NCBI GenBank assembly: GCA_037039685.1
Contig: JAWNGF010000016.1
Location: forward strand, 310,001-374,000
DNA length: 64,000 bases
Reading direction: 5' to 3'
Source of the DNA: Ceratobasidium sp. AG-K
Lineage: Eukaryota > Basidiomycota > Agaricomycetes > Cantharellales > Ceratobasidiaceae
Below the pieces are notes generated by a model. It ran no database searches. It saw only the letters and a list, made by a program, of their open reading frames with translations, and had not been told where the DNA came from. The position numbers and the translations under genes are program-made. Below are positions 49,526 through 60,865 of this stretch, piece by piece (the first letter of the stretch is position 1; every line of letters begins with the position of its first letter).

Positions 49526-50306
49526 ACGTCATGGCTCAAGCTGGTCATGCATGCGTAAAACAAGTTCTATTTTGACTGATATTTTTAACATTTTCTGTAT
49601 GAACTGAGAACTAACACACGAACTCCAATGATTAATGTAACCTTGTAGTCTTGTTATTTCTACTGTTCCAGTTTCTTTGATTAATACATTTGGATTAGGA
49701 AGAAAAGAATGTTTTGATTCCCTACAGTTAAATGCGCCAGCAGTCTCTTCAAAGGTCGCCAACCAATAGCTTACCGTCTATGAGCAGCTCATGGATATGT
49801 TGGTTGACTTCATTCATTGGACTACGAGACGGACATCCCAGTCATACAAGATCATACAAGACAACAGTTAACAAACATATCCCTTCCATACGGGTCGCTT
49901 TCGACACCAACAGTCGTTACGATCTTGGGTGAAAGAGAAAACTCGCTCTCCCTCGCTGATAATACGGCTCAAGATCGCTGCATCGAGAGTTGCGGGCAGT
50001 GATCCCAAATATCAGCCGACGAGGTGTATCAACTTGAAGACCAAAATTTGAGATCGACTGAGTTTATATACGGTAGGACCCTGTGCACAGACCATCAGTC
50101 ATGTGATCGTGATTTGGGCATTCGCGAAAGAGGTTTGATACATTCGTGGAGAAACGACAGCGTCCGTGTTTGATACATGAGAAACCTGGAAATTGTTCAA
50201 GAACTTTGAGCTGTCAAACCGCATATGGCGTAGAGGGAACACGCGCATGAGCCTTGGAAATTGGCACATAACGAGGAAATTTGGTGCACTTGATCATCTC
50301 CTCGCG
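49526..50306. other. Intergenic between convergent PalI-like and F-box genes
   Basis: About 780 bp of 3' UTRs and spacer with no recognisable gene. Confidence 0.45.
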
Positions 50307-51676
50307 CTATATGCTCTCATGAATAATCTTCCTCGGCGCGCAGAAATAAAAACTAACCTCCGATGCACTGTACCACCCAAACTCGTGCCTGAAACATCTC
50401 AAATCGATCCCTCGTTCAACGCATAGAACCTTTAACGCAACTACTTCGCTCGCGCCTTCGTCCTGGCACCAACTGTACGTAACTGTTCGTAGTGCGGGAG
50501 CTCCGCGAACGTATGTGATTATGCCCTCCAATGGATTCGCAGGCGCATCCTTTTCTTTTGGTGCGTTTGGGCTAGGACCAACGATTGCTTCGGCTGCTTT
50601 GGATCGCATCTGGATAGGGGAGGAGCGTGGGCTGTCGTATTTGAGAGCACGAGTGGGTGACACGATTGCTGAGCCAGTTGGTAATTGGGGGATAGGAAAT
50701 TTGGTACCAGGGAGGATACTTTGGCGGTTTGGTTTGGGTTTGATACCAAACGCCAGGTGCTCGATGGTGGGAGGCAGTGCTTTCAATGCGGTGAGTGATG
50801 GGATCGACGCCGTAACTTTGAATTCCTCCAGTTTCTCCAGCTTGGGCAAAAAGTTTAGCAAGCGCTTCGGCGTCCGAGGTAACCTCAGCGACCGCAACGA
50901 ACCCCGCAAAGTGGTCAGCAGTGTGCTCAAAAACACCATGTCGTCCGATATCGTATTCAGCGACAATATTTGCAGCGAGTCCCGAGAGTTGTGCAGCATC
51001 CATTGAAGATGATCTTCGCTTTCCGGACGAGAACATTTCCACTCGTATTCGTACAACTCGAAATGGGCTTGCTTGCTCCAGGCGCGCGGATCACTTCTGC
51101 ACTGCCGGCCAAAGAGACGTGTTCCACGCTTGGCCAAATCGTGCATAGCTGCGCGGCGACGAGGGATCGGTCTGGTGACATGCACGAAATGCGAAGCGCC
51201 TTGGGCCGTATGCGGGCAAACGCCATCATTTCGAGCGTCACGTCGTGTAACACGGTGGTCCGTTCAAACGTCACGTCCAATTCTATGATGGATGGGAGAA
51301 AGCCAAGGAGTTTGGCAAGATCGCTTGGGGTAATGGCGTCTTTTGGGGCAATGGTACTCGTACCTCCGTCACCATGTACGTAGAGTTGAAGGCGTTTCAC
51401 AGCTTGGGTGAGTTCTATCCGGGTCCCGTGTTGGAGAAAAAGCCGAAGCCGGCGTGCTTGGGAGAGTTTGACGTTTGAGAACAATAATGTTTGGGCAGGA
51501 TCTCTCCAAGCTCGGCACACGGTGGATAGGGATTTGAGAGCCGCCGTGTTGATTGAGGATAAAGCTGTAATACATATGTATCTAAGGCATTTTTTCAGCA
51601 ACTCAGGTGGAAGTGACTGAATGTTTGCCATCCGAGTTGAGGTTGATGCGGTTGGATTGACGATGACCAAGTGCAA
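50307..51676 (-). CDS. F-box-like protein (one apparent frameshift)
   Basis: Probable substrate adaptor of an SCF ubiquitin ligase. Near the N-terminus MANIQSLPPELLKKCLRYIC and LSTVCRAWRDPAQTLLFSNV form an F-box-like motif. The rest has leucine-rich, irregular repeats (LAKLLGFLPSIIELDV, LRGSLRSLRLPR, LLNFLPKLEKLEEFKV) as in fungal F-box proteins. No intron is needed. The frame changes once: the N-terminal frame ends in APGASKP, and the C-terminal frame resumes HFELYEYEWKCSRPESEDHL if one C is missing in the run at plus 51065-51067. The start may be 51676 or the ATG at 51631 just before the F-box. Such genes are numerous and fast-evolving in agaricomycetes, so true decay is also possible. Confidence 0.68.
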
Positions 51677-52069
51677 GAATACAGTATTTAGTTTGGGACG
51701 AGAAATGCGGCGCCTAGCAACACCTGATCAGGTATACGTAGTTTTGCCAGTAAATGGTTTTCCGTCCACAAGGCCCGCGTCAGCAACCGGAGGCGTATAA
51801 AAAATAGGTCCAAGCTCTAGTAGAAAGATACGCTATCGATTCTACCCAAAGAAAGACCGTCTATTCGATTTCGCGCAAGGTAAAGGGCTATGGTGGAGGC
51901 TGTAAAGCAGAACTGAGAGACGCACAGCCATGGTGTACCCTAATTTAGCGCAAGGCCGGGGTGTGACATAATCAATTTGTATTGAAATGAAAGCCGTCAC
52001 CAAACGACGACCGCCAGCCCTTATTTAGCATACTTTAATTAAATATATATTTCATCTCCATTAGCGACG
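51677..52069. promoter_or_regulatory. Divergent intergenic region between the F-box and Rqt4-like genes
   Basis: About 390 bp carrying two divergent promoters. A TA-rich tract (aaatatatatttc near 52040-52052) lies about 20-30 bp before the Rqt4-like ATG. Confidence 0.4.
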
Positions 52070-53100
52070 ATGAGCAAGAAAGGTTCGACTGCTTGGTCAA
52101 GCGCGGTAGGCAAGGGACGCCGCGATGGAGGCTCTTCCCTTACATCCGACCTTCTAACCCCTCGACGACAATCCCCAGCGCCCAATCAAACCCAACCAAA
52201 GAAACCCAAAGGGCAGGTCACGCCAACGAACGCTGAGCTACTGAAGAGTCACGAAGTCAAAAGATTGGAGAAACTTATTGATGAGGTCTCCACTGGCGTT
52301 GTGGACACCCGGGTGGCTAATCGACCTGGGTGCTTTTGTATGGGTCAGTGACATATAGGCTGGCATTCACAACTGGTATTATTAACAATTGGCCTCTCAT
52401 ATTAGCTAGGACCCATCCACATTCCCAATATGTTCCACTGTGCATCCACTGTGGAATCATTTTATGTTCCTTGCATAATCCTGCACTTCCTTGTCCCTCA
52501 TGTTCTAGCCCGCTGCTTCCACCTGCCACCAGAAATGCCCTTTTAGCCCAACTTCAAGAAGAGCTCGACGCGCAGCAGAGGAAGGATGCTGAGAAACGCG
52601 CAGAAGACATGAAACTCATTGCCGAGGCGGAGCTCGCCAGAAGTGGAGGGGGGCACTTTCCAACTCTTAACGGCCAGCCAGACCCCAAAGCTGCACAACC
52701 AACTGCTCCCCGCAAAGTTCTTTCCCTCAACTCGACTACGAAGAAGGCCACGATATCGACGTTTATCGCCGTCCCCACACCACCGGTATCAAATCCCGCC
52801 AGTGGGCGGGGATCGCCGGTCGAGGAACGTGTTGGTGCGCCTACGACAGTCCCTCTGGCGGTTGAACTGGTGCCCGAGCTTAAACTTCTGCTTCGTCAAA
52901 GACCATGGGTCGATTTACGCGATCCGACTCCGATGTATCAACCTGAGGCTCCCAAACCGCAACCGGTTGACAAACAAAATCCAGCCGGTGGAGGTAGAGG
53001 ACGTGGAAAGGGACGAAAGGGACGAAATAATGACCGGAAAGAGGGGGTAAATGCTGCGGGTCGCATGGTTCCTGGTGCGTCAGGTAGCCACACTGGCTAG
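52070..53100 (+). CDS. ASC-1/TRIP4-type C2HC5 zinc-finger protein (Rqt4-like)
   Basis: Likely subunit of the ribosome-quality-control trigger complex (yeast Rqt4, human ASC-1), which splits collided ribosomes. The zf-C2HC5 domain is created by splicing: RPGCFCMARTHPHSQYVPLC then IHCGIILCSLHNPALPCPSC, giving the expected series of Cys and His. Upstream is a basic Ser/Pro-rich leader with LLKSHEVKRLEKLIDEVSTG, the helix that precedes the finger in this family. Downstream lies a helical Glu/Lys stretch (LQEELDAQQRKDAEKRAEDM), a low-complexity linker, and a Gly/Arg/Lys-rich end (GGGRGRGKGRKGR) that may bind RNA. One intron near 52342-52406. About 320 residues, shorter than human ASC-1, which has an extra ASCH domain absent here, as in yeast. 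Confidence 0.85.
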
Positions 53101-53326
53101 AATTGCCTCGTTGTGTGGCGCATATATCGTACATCGTCCGTTTCGAGCAAAGTATTGAATGAAATACCGGACTTGTTGCACAAATCACTGGAATCGCCCT
53201 CTGTACTCGTCCTTCGTTGACTGAACCCCGACTATCAACCTTCTAGTCAGGGTGTGACTTATAAGCGAGTATGACTAATATGCTCACGTAATAGAACATC
53301 TGGTCGTACTCAGCTCATCCACCACA

Positions 53327-54034
53327 ATGATTCGTTTTATCTTGGTTCAGGTAAGTTCTCTTGTCTTCCCCACCGACGGGCAACCCATAATCATCAACCA
53401 CAACTCAGATCGTCAGGGTAAAACCCGATTGTCCAAGTGGTATGTGCCTTTTGAAGATGACGAGAAGGTACATCTCCAACAACCTCTACGCCGCAATTCT
53501 CCTCACCCAAAACGGACATCAATAGGTCAGACTTCGGGGGGAGGTGCATAGGCTCGTGGCACCTAGGGATCAGAAATATCAATCCAATTTTGTAGAGGTG
53601 CGAAAACGTTCGCGATGTCCGCCACGCTCGCGCCACTGACACTTCCTTTGTTCAGTTCCGGAACTACAAGGTTGTATATAGGAGATACGCTGGACTTTTC
53701 TTCTGCGCCTGCGTCGATGCAAACGACAATGAACTTGCATATCTCGAAGCTATTCACCTGTTTGTTGAAGTGCTCGGTCAGTCCTTCGCTTATTGGCTTT
53801 GCGAACCACACTGATGGAGTACTATAGATCAGTTTTTCCAAAACGTTTGTGAGCTTGATCTCGTGTTCAACTTTTACAAAGCAAGTACAACGTTAATCAA
53901 CATCTATGCTATCTAACGCGGGTTGAGTTTAGGTCTACGCTATCCTTGACGAAGTATTTCTCGCGGGAGAGATCGAGGAAACTAGCAAAGAGGTGGTCAT
54001 GGCGCGCCTCGAAGAACTAGAAAAGCTGGAATAA
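53327..54034 (+). CDS. APS2: AP-2 complex subunit sigma (clathrin adaptor small chain)
   Basis: The small subunit of the plasma-membrane clathrin adaptor, which binds dileucine cargo signals in endocytosis. The spliced product of about 143 residues is nearly invariant: [108 protein letters not shown] and a C-terminal [20 protein letters not shown]. Five introns are used, and the last has a GC donor (gcaagt). At the first junction the phase does not close: MIRFILVQ ends in phase 0 but the next exon starts 'at cgt', so one A of the expected Asn codon appears missing at 53411. The gene lies 226 bp downstream of the Rqt4-like gene in the same direction. Confidence 0.95.
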
Positions 54035-54915
54035 TTTGATTACCTGGGGTTTGGACGTTGTATCTTAGACGCTTGCTTAATATGTACGACTAAGGATCAT
54101 GCTGCTAGCTACGTAACCAATACATCGCGGCGTTCCATGGCCAATGAGAGCGTAATAATCAGGAAAACTCTACGGCATCATATTATTCTGTTTCGACCAA
54201 TACATGAGTCGCAGCTCTCTAAAGAACAATAACACGGGATGCTACTTGGTTAGGCAGCCCTGGTCAAGTATAAAAGCGCCGAGCGCCACCATAGAGCCTC
54301 TGATCCTGAGCAACCACCACCGTTCGTTGTATGGAAAGCAAAGCCGCAACTAGGAGAAGGATAATGTGTAACTCTGGATAACTCTAAATTGAGATCTCAA
54401 GGCCGCTAGCCAACTAACGTTACTGCGCGGCGACACACGTCGTCCTCGATTCAGGGTCTCGCTCGCCGGCCTCACTCTTGGATATTTCCTCCACTGCGGA
54501 CCCCGCCAAATCGTCTGAGATGCTATATGATGTTAGGCGCAGCTGGTCGGCTGATATTTACAACAATGGCAGATTTGATTTTCTTCGTTTCTTGCAATTT
54601 TCGGTCCTCAATTGGAGGCCCTTACTAGGCAATACACTTCTTGGCAAAACCCTCGACCGGATACCCGGCAATTTTGATTGGGAGCTGATATCCCCGGGCT
54701 AACTGCGCATCGTCTTCTACCGGTACGCAGCAAGCCCGCAGTTCGTAACGATTATTGGTTTCCAGCTTGTGCCTATTGGCTCACTGGTTTTCGACCGCCA
54801 AGCCTTTATTCTTAGCACTCGCAACGCCCCTACCGGTTGTTCTCTCAGCTGCGGAGACGTCACTATCTGGAAACCGCACAGCCGGCTATGATGCTGGTAA
54901 AACTTGCGTTGAGCA
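54035..54915. other. Spacer, no gene recognised
   Basis: Nearly 0.9 kb between APS2 and the dioxygenase. A frame at 54478-54702 has no motif. The right end is the dioxygenase promoter. Confidence 0.45.
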
Positions 54916-54922
54916 TATATAA
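54916..54922 (+). promoter_or_regulatory. TATA-like box upstream of the intradiol dioxygenase
   Basis: The sequence tatataa lies 91 bp before the ATG at 55013, a suitable position for a TATA element in a secreted-enzyme gene. Confidence 0.45.
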
Positions 54923-55012
54923 TATCAGCGAGACCGCTACCACAGCTCAACACTCAATCGCCTTTCAACACACTGCTCTCAATTCTAAAACAACACCATT
55001 ACTCAGAGAACA

Positions 55013-56785
55013 ATGCTTCCCAAAACTTTGAGTCTAGTTACAGCCGGACTTGTTGCTGTAGCCACTTTAGCCTCGGGTATGCATCCCGTTTTTTGTTTGA
55101 CGCCTAGGCTAATGCATGCGTACAGGTCACCCCGGCGAATCCCATCACCTCCCTCGCGCTGAATTACATCGTCGTCAACTCGAAGCCAACAAACGCCATA
55201 TTGTTGCCCGCAATTGTGCTCCTCAAATTGCCGAGTTCAATGCTAGGCGCAAGGTATGCTATGTTTTATTTAAGTTTTCGATGCGATGCTAATCATATTT
55301 CGCGGCGGTCAGGCCAAACGGGCTCTAGCTAAGCGCAATGCTGAGCCGGTGCTCAATGGAAGATACTTCCGTCGCCAAGCTCCTGGTCAGCCTGGCCAGG
55401 GCCAAGGTCAAGGCCAGCAGCGACCGGGTCAAGGTCAACAAGGTCCTGGCCAAGGTCAACAGGGCCGTCCCAACCAAGGCGGCATCAGCTCCTTCCCTTC
55501 CGGCACTGCAGCGGCATCGGCGACAATCACAGGCTTCGAGTCGACTGTTATTGCTACTGGGATCTCTATCACCAGCACCTCCTCTGTCGCAACTTCTACT
55601 TCGACTGCTGACGGCCCTACGTATTCGACCATTCAGAACGTAAGTTGGACTTTGTGCTTTGTATGCACGGTAAAACGGCAGCTAACCTGCATTCAAGTCT
55701 ACCTGCGTCACCACTCCAGAGGTGACTGAAGGACCATACTACGTCAACAACGAGCTTCTTCGTCAGGACATTCGCGAGGACCAGGAGGGTGTGGATCTTG
55801 TTCTCGACATTGGGGTCATGGACGTCACCACTTGCACTCCCCTCGACCAGGCGCTCGTCGAGATCTGGCACTGCAACGTAAGACATATCCTATTATGATG
55901 GAACTAACGACATTAACATATCCGCACATAGTCTACTGGACAATACTCTGGATTTACTAGTGCGAACTCTGGTGGTGGTGGTGGTGGAAACGGAACTGCC
56001 CCAAGCGGAAATATGACCGCACCGGCTGGAAATATGACTATAGTTCCTACCGGAACTGAGTCGTCATCTGCCATTCCCACTGGTGGGGCTGGAGGAGGAG
56101 GAGGGGGGTCGACAAGCATGTCCGACCAGCGTAAGTAATTTTGAACAATTCTCTAGTTTTTCGAATCTAATTGGCTCTTCAGTCTCCTTCCTACGCGGGG
56201 GATATGCAACGAACTCGGAGGGTATGGTTGAGTTTTTTACCACCTATCCTGGCTTCTGTAAGTATATGTCTGAAATACTCCCTCGGTGGATTCTTATTTT
56301 ATTAATATACCGCCCCCCAGATACTGGTCGCACTGTCCACATCCACACCATGATCCATACCAACTACTCTGTCGCAACCAACGGCTCCATTATCAGCCAC
56401 GCAGGCAGCGTTCGGCACATTGGACAGCTCTTCTTTGACGACGAGCTTAACGAGAAAATCTTGTCTCAGGGTGTTTACGCTAACACAACTCAGAGCCGCA
56501 CCTACAATGACGAGGATAGCATTTTGGACAGCGAAAACGCAGATGGATACAATGCGTTTGCCTCGTAAGTAACATCTATTCTTTCCCCAATGTAGTTCCT
56601 CACCATCGTGTATAGTACCGAGTTGCTGGGCGAAACCGAAACCGACGGTATCCTAGCCTACATCAGTAAGTCCTCTCATTTGCACACATCATTCACCTCT
56701 AATATTAGGAATAGCGATCGGCGTGGACCCCACCTTCGAAACTTCCATTGCCTCTACCAACTATGTGACTGCTGGCTTGGAGTAA
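55013..56785 (+). CDS. Secreted intradiol ring-cleavage dioxygenase-like protein
   Basis: Extracellular non-haem Fe(III) enzyme of the protocatechuate/catechol dioxygenase superfamily that opens ortho-diphenol rings. The signal peptide is MLPKTLSLVTAGLVAVATLA. A basic propeptide-like stretch rich in Arg/His follows (LPRAELHRRQLEANKRH, then LAKRNAEPVLNGRYFRRQ). Next comes a Gly/Gln/Pro repeat and a Ser/Thr-rich linker. The catalytic domain starts CVTTPEVTEGPYYVNNELLR (first Tyr ligand), continues LVEIWHCNSTGQYSGF, and contains GRTVHIHTMIHTNYS with two His ligands preceded by a TYPGFY Tyr. A Gly/Ser/Thr-rich insertion of about 50 residues separates the two halves. The last exon ends NYVTAGLE. 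Frames are continuous over about seven introns. Such secreted forms act on plant phenolics. Confidence 0.9.
55384..55482 (+). repeat. Gly/Gln/Pro-coding imperfect tandem repeat in the dioxygenase
   Basis: Units of roughly 6-18 nt built from ggtcaa / ggccaa / cctggc repeat about a dozen times in frame and encode GQPGQGQGQGQQRPGQGQQG and similar. The repeat sits between the propeptide-like region and the Ser/Thr linker. Confidence 0.7.
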
Positions 56786-57489
56786 AGCTTCCAGGCATTA
56801 TGCGTTGCACCTTCGGACTCGATTTAATACCCCGAGTTGGAGAGTACCTGCTTCTGTATGCTTATTTATGCGTTGATAAATATACGTCAGTTTACCTTGC
56901 GACTGAATCTAAAGTTTCCCCATACTACAACGAGCTTCGGGTCGCCGTTGACCATGCAAGTGGCGGTTGAGTAACTTTTCCCGATACGAGTCATCGCTTG
57001 CGCGATATATCTTGGGGAGTAAAGCCCTATCGAATAGCATGGGATGCTAATACACCGACGATGATAATGATACGTGCAAAATGGAGCTGGAGCCGAAAGT
57101 ATTACACACTAAGCGCTTGGAATAATCCAAGGCGCTTGTGCGACTGCGCGGCGAACTCTGCTCCATTGCTGCGCAATGCGGACGCAGACCCTCTCATTGA
57201 TGGCTAGTGTTCGAATTCCTGCGAGATATTCGCCGTTCTCTGTGAAATGCGATTGAACTGAAGTCATTTAGGCGACCTGTCAAAAGTCAATCGAACTACG
57301 CGCCACGAAAGCGCTCTCGCGATGCGTTCTCCGATTCTGGGCCGGGAACCCTGGTCGTTCCTCCAATGGGAGTGATTCCTGGCATAGCCTTGGTGCGTGT
57401 GTGCTCGTTGCGCCAAGCGCTCCCTCTAACCGCAAAAAAACCGCAGCAACAGGCAACGCGTGACCTAAATAATGCTGGGTAGAGACTCC
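56786..57489. other. Spacer, no gene recognised
   Basis: About 700 bp between the dioxygenase and the first cutinase-like gene. Short frames on both strands lack motifs. Confidence 0.45.
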
Positions 57490-57498
57490 TATATAAAA
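57490..57498 (+). promoter_or_regulatory. TATA box of cutinase-like gene 1
   Basis: The perfect element tatataaaa starts 61 bp before the ATG at 57551, followed by a pyrimidine-containing leader. Confidence 0.6.
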
Positions 57499-57550
57499 CG
57501 GCTGCCCAACCGCTCGATTTCGTACAACCAATTCGTTTACTTCCCAAAAT

Positions 57551-58698
57551 ATGGAGATTTTCAATTTCGTAATGATCTTTGCTCTCGTTCTGTTTGGTTT
57601 GACTGGCGCAATGAACCTTCCTGCGCCAATCGCCCAACGTGGCGTTTCGTCCCAAAACTCTTACACGTGCCAGGGTTGGAACGACTATGGCGACCTAACC
57701 CAGAACGGCCTCAATGGGACTAAATGCGATTGCGCAGGTGTTAGCTCCTTGCAAACGCCCGAGACGCTCAGGAACATCACAAACTTTTCGGATCCAGCAC
57801 AGTGCACGGACTATGGTGAGTTTCATTCTTGGGCGCTTCCACCTCTCATGGGCTATGATGAACTGCGCTACGCCAGTATTAATATCAGCGCGCGGAACAC
57901 TGGAACCTGAGGGCTTGTCCATTGGTTTTCTTGGGATGACCTTCGGAACTCTCGAGCAAGTGCCAAACGGGGCCTTTTACCCTGTTAGGTACCCAGCGAG
58001 TGTAGACCAAAATACGACTCTAGGTGTCCGGGACGTGAGTAATCGGAAAAAATACGATATACCCCCAACCTGTCCCGGTGTTCCGTTATACAACTTATCA
58101 CTAGGTTGTCGATTCTATCGCTCAAGGCTTGGTGGCCTGCCCTAACCGCACATATGTCTTGTATGGCGCATCTCAGGGTACGTTAACCAACATATCACTT
58201 GAAGGAGGTCGCTGAGAGCCGCCATATGGTGCACATGCGTGGACTTCCAGGTGCTACTGTCATCCTTAGAGCATTGCCTGAGTTTACACAGAGCATGTTT
58301 GACAGCGTCAAAGCTATCATTCTAGTCGGCAGTCCATTCCGGGCCCCAGGGAAACGGTCAAATGTGGACGGTTTTGGTAGGCGCACCGAAAAAAGTAATG
58401 CCGCAACCGGTGTCTTCTACGGGGATTCCGATAGTATTGAGTTATCTGAACAATGGGATCAAAGTGGTAAGGTTCTTGACATTTGCCGAGACGTGAGTAT
58501 ATGCTATCACAATTAATATATCCGGTAACTGAAATCGGACAATGCATGTAGGGTGACGGTGTTTGTGACTCGAAGCAAGCTTGCTCTGGCGCAACGCTCA
58601 CTCATATGACGTATGGGTTCAGCCAGAACGTACAAACCCTAGGTATGAGACACGTTGTGGCCCGGTTGTTGGGGAAAGCCCCAGCGCAACGAGCGTAG
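57551..58698 (+). CDS. Cutinase-family (CE5) secreted esterase, copy 1
   Basis: Serine esterase of the alpha/beta-hydrolase CE5 family (cutinase or acetylxylan esterase), likely secreted to attack cutin or acetylated polymers. Signal peptide MEIFNFVMIFALVLFGLTGA. The core strand VLISARGTLEPEG matches the family's 'VIFARGTxEPG'. The nucleophile elbow is YVLYGASQG. The catalytic Asp loop is DICRDGDGVCDSKQACSG and the catalytic His is in LTHMTYGFSQNV. Introns separate Y-V of the first strand, follow GVRD, interrupt SQG and precede the Asp loop. All four positions recur in copy 2, showing tandem duplication. The unusual Ala before Ser (GASQG rather than GYSQG) is shared. The product of about 265 residues has an extended N-terminal Cys-containing region. 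Substrate not determined. Confidence 0.86.
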
Positions 58699-59444
58699 AA
58701 AGCCGTAATGGTGGTTAGGATTCGGCCAGAAGTTATGCAATCTCTCGAAGGTATTATTGTCACCTAATGTAAGGCTATACGCGTACCTTTTGTATCCGAT
58801 GCGATTACGTCTATCAAATGTCCAATAACCCCGCGCAATCCTTAGTCCCATCGTGTATGATGTAATGGCACAGTGCCGAGAGGCACTCGGTGAAGGGCTC
58901 CAAGGACTGGCTCCAAGTGACGATTTTTTGTTCCATATTGCCTTGCAGAATCGTTGGGCCAGGCCTCGTGATGCCTGAGCGGGTTGGGGCGTCCGTTTGA
59001 AATTGACCAATGATTGTATTCCCATGTCAAGAGACACAATGTCTGGAATCTAGGTGTATCGCCCCAATAATCGCCTAACACACGTGCGAACCCTCTTAAT
59101 CTTTATTTTTTTTAGTACCTGGAATGGAATCATGGGCCATTCTGAAGACTGATCAGTTTACAAACAACAATTGGATGAGGGGGTTCAAGGCACTGGAACT
59201 TCGCCGAGATCGACTCGGAAGAAGCACAGGTGCATGTATCTGCCATCCGAATCAAGGAGGCATATCATGACGACATTTACTTGGCAGACGTCGTTGTATC
59301 TTCTGGTCTCATCGCACATATGCGCACATCACCGGCCCACAAGTGAGCCAGTAGGTGTATGGGAGCAAGGACTGAATATAAGGATAGTCGCGCGACAGCT
59401 TATTTGAAGTACCCACCGCTAATCTATCCTCGTCATCAGCCCCT
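58699..59444. other. Spacer between tandem cutinase-like genes
   Basis: About 750 bp with no gene. An atataagg element at 59377-59384 lies 68-86 bp before the possible starts of copy 2 and may be its TATA box. I saw no relic of a third copy. Confidence 0.45.
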
Positions 59445-60536
59445 ATGATCGTGTTCAACTCCATGAAAAGGCTTTTGGTATTGTTTTCACCACTCATATT
59501 AGCTGGTGCGTCGAATGTACCAATTCCCCGACGCGACGAGTCTTCGTCGAATTCCTACTACTGCCAAGGGCTCGGCGACTATAATGTTCTACCAGGGGGT
59601 AAATTGAATGGAACCAAATGTGATTGCGGAGGCGCTGGCATTTTACAACCTCTCACCGAGACGCCTAGGATTGTGACAAACTTCTCGGACACAACACAGT
59701 GCACGAACTATGGTGGGTTGGACGCTTAGCGTTTTTCCGTTTCTTGACTGGTGTATATGTTCCTAGTCCTGATATCAGCGCGCGGGACGCTGGAGCCCGA
59801 TGGAATTTCTAGTGCCTTCATTGGATTGACTTACACGACATTAGGGCAAGTGCCAAACGGGGCCTTCTATTCTGTTCAATATCCTGCTGGACTGGACCAG
59901 AATACAACTCTGGGTGTCCAAGATGTAAGCAATCCGGCACACCTTCGGAACGAATGCGGATTTAACCGGCAATTTACCAAGGTCGTCAACTCACTCACTC
60001 AAGGCATAGAAGCTTGCCCCGATAGAGCATATGTTTTGCTTGGGGCCTCCCAGGGTATGCGAGTGACCATGACTCACTTTAGGATACATCTAACCTTACA
60101 CCCAGGCGCTAGTGTAATCGTCAAGACCTTACCACTGCTATCAAACGAAGTATTTAATCACGTCAAGGCTGTTATCATGGTTGCTAGTCCATACCGAACT
60201 CCAGGAAAGAAATCAAATGTGAATGGTAGGGGCGCTCGTACGAAAGAGAGCAACAAAGCTGTTGGGGTCTTCGTGGATATGCCCGATGCCGTAGAGTTGC
60301 CGGACGACTGGGACAAGAGCGGTAAGGTTCTCGATATTTGCTTGGAGGTAAGTTTTTATGCGATCAAGTACCGGCTGGCTTTCTGAGGCCATTGATATAT
60401 GCAGAACGATGGCATTTGCAACTCGAAGCAAGCTTGCGCAGGCTTGACGATTGGTCACCTTTCATATGCTATCAGCCAAAGCGTCCAAGTCTTGAGCATC
60501 GGACATGTTATCGGCAAGTTGACAGGTCAGAGTTGA
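59445..60536 (+). CDS. Cutinase-family (CE5) secreted esterase, copy 2
   Basis: Paralogue of the gene at 57551-58698 in the same orientation. The start is the ATG at 59445 or the one at 59463; either gives a signal peptide (MKRLLVLFSPLILAGASN for the latter). Conserved blocks are LNGTKCDCGG, VLISARGTLEPDG, QVPNGAFYSVQYPAGLDQNT, YVLLGASQG, VKAVIMVASPYRTPGK, the Asp loop DICLENDGICNSKQACAG and the His strand LTIGHLSYAIS. The catalytic triad therefore looks complete. Intron positions equal those of copy 1. The copies differ in many residues, so duplication is not recent. The C-terminus ends VIGKLTGQS. Confidence 0.86.
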
Positions 60537-60865
60537 GCGTTGACACTGTGAAGGAGCTACCATAAATGATAAAAAATCCAGTCTGGTTATGAATATTTGC
60601 TCTAACCCTAATGTATCTAGGCTCAATTTCGTGAACCGATTTGACTTGAACCAAGGTTATATGCGCATCTTTCTTAGTTGGGGGATTCACCCATCCGATT
60701 TCATCGAGTTGAAATATTTACAGCCGTGCCTCACAAGTGAGGACCCGAGGATCCGATCATAATAGTTGAACTTGGGTACAGGTTAAATAAGTCGAAACGA
60801 AATGGCGTCCAAACAGTATCTCCAGAGTCGGGTATATGCGAGAAACGGCCTCCTGTCCTCTCTCC
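60537..60865. other. Intergenic between convergent cutinase 2 and MFS transporter
   Basis: About 330 bp containing both 3' UTRs. Nothing else recognised. Confidence 0.5.
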
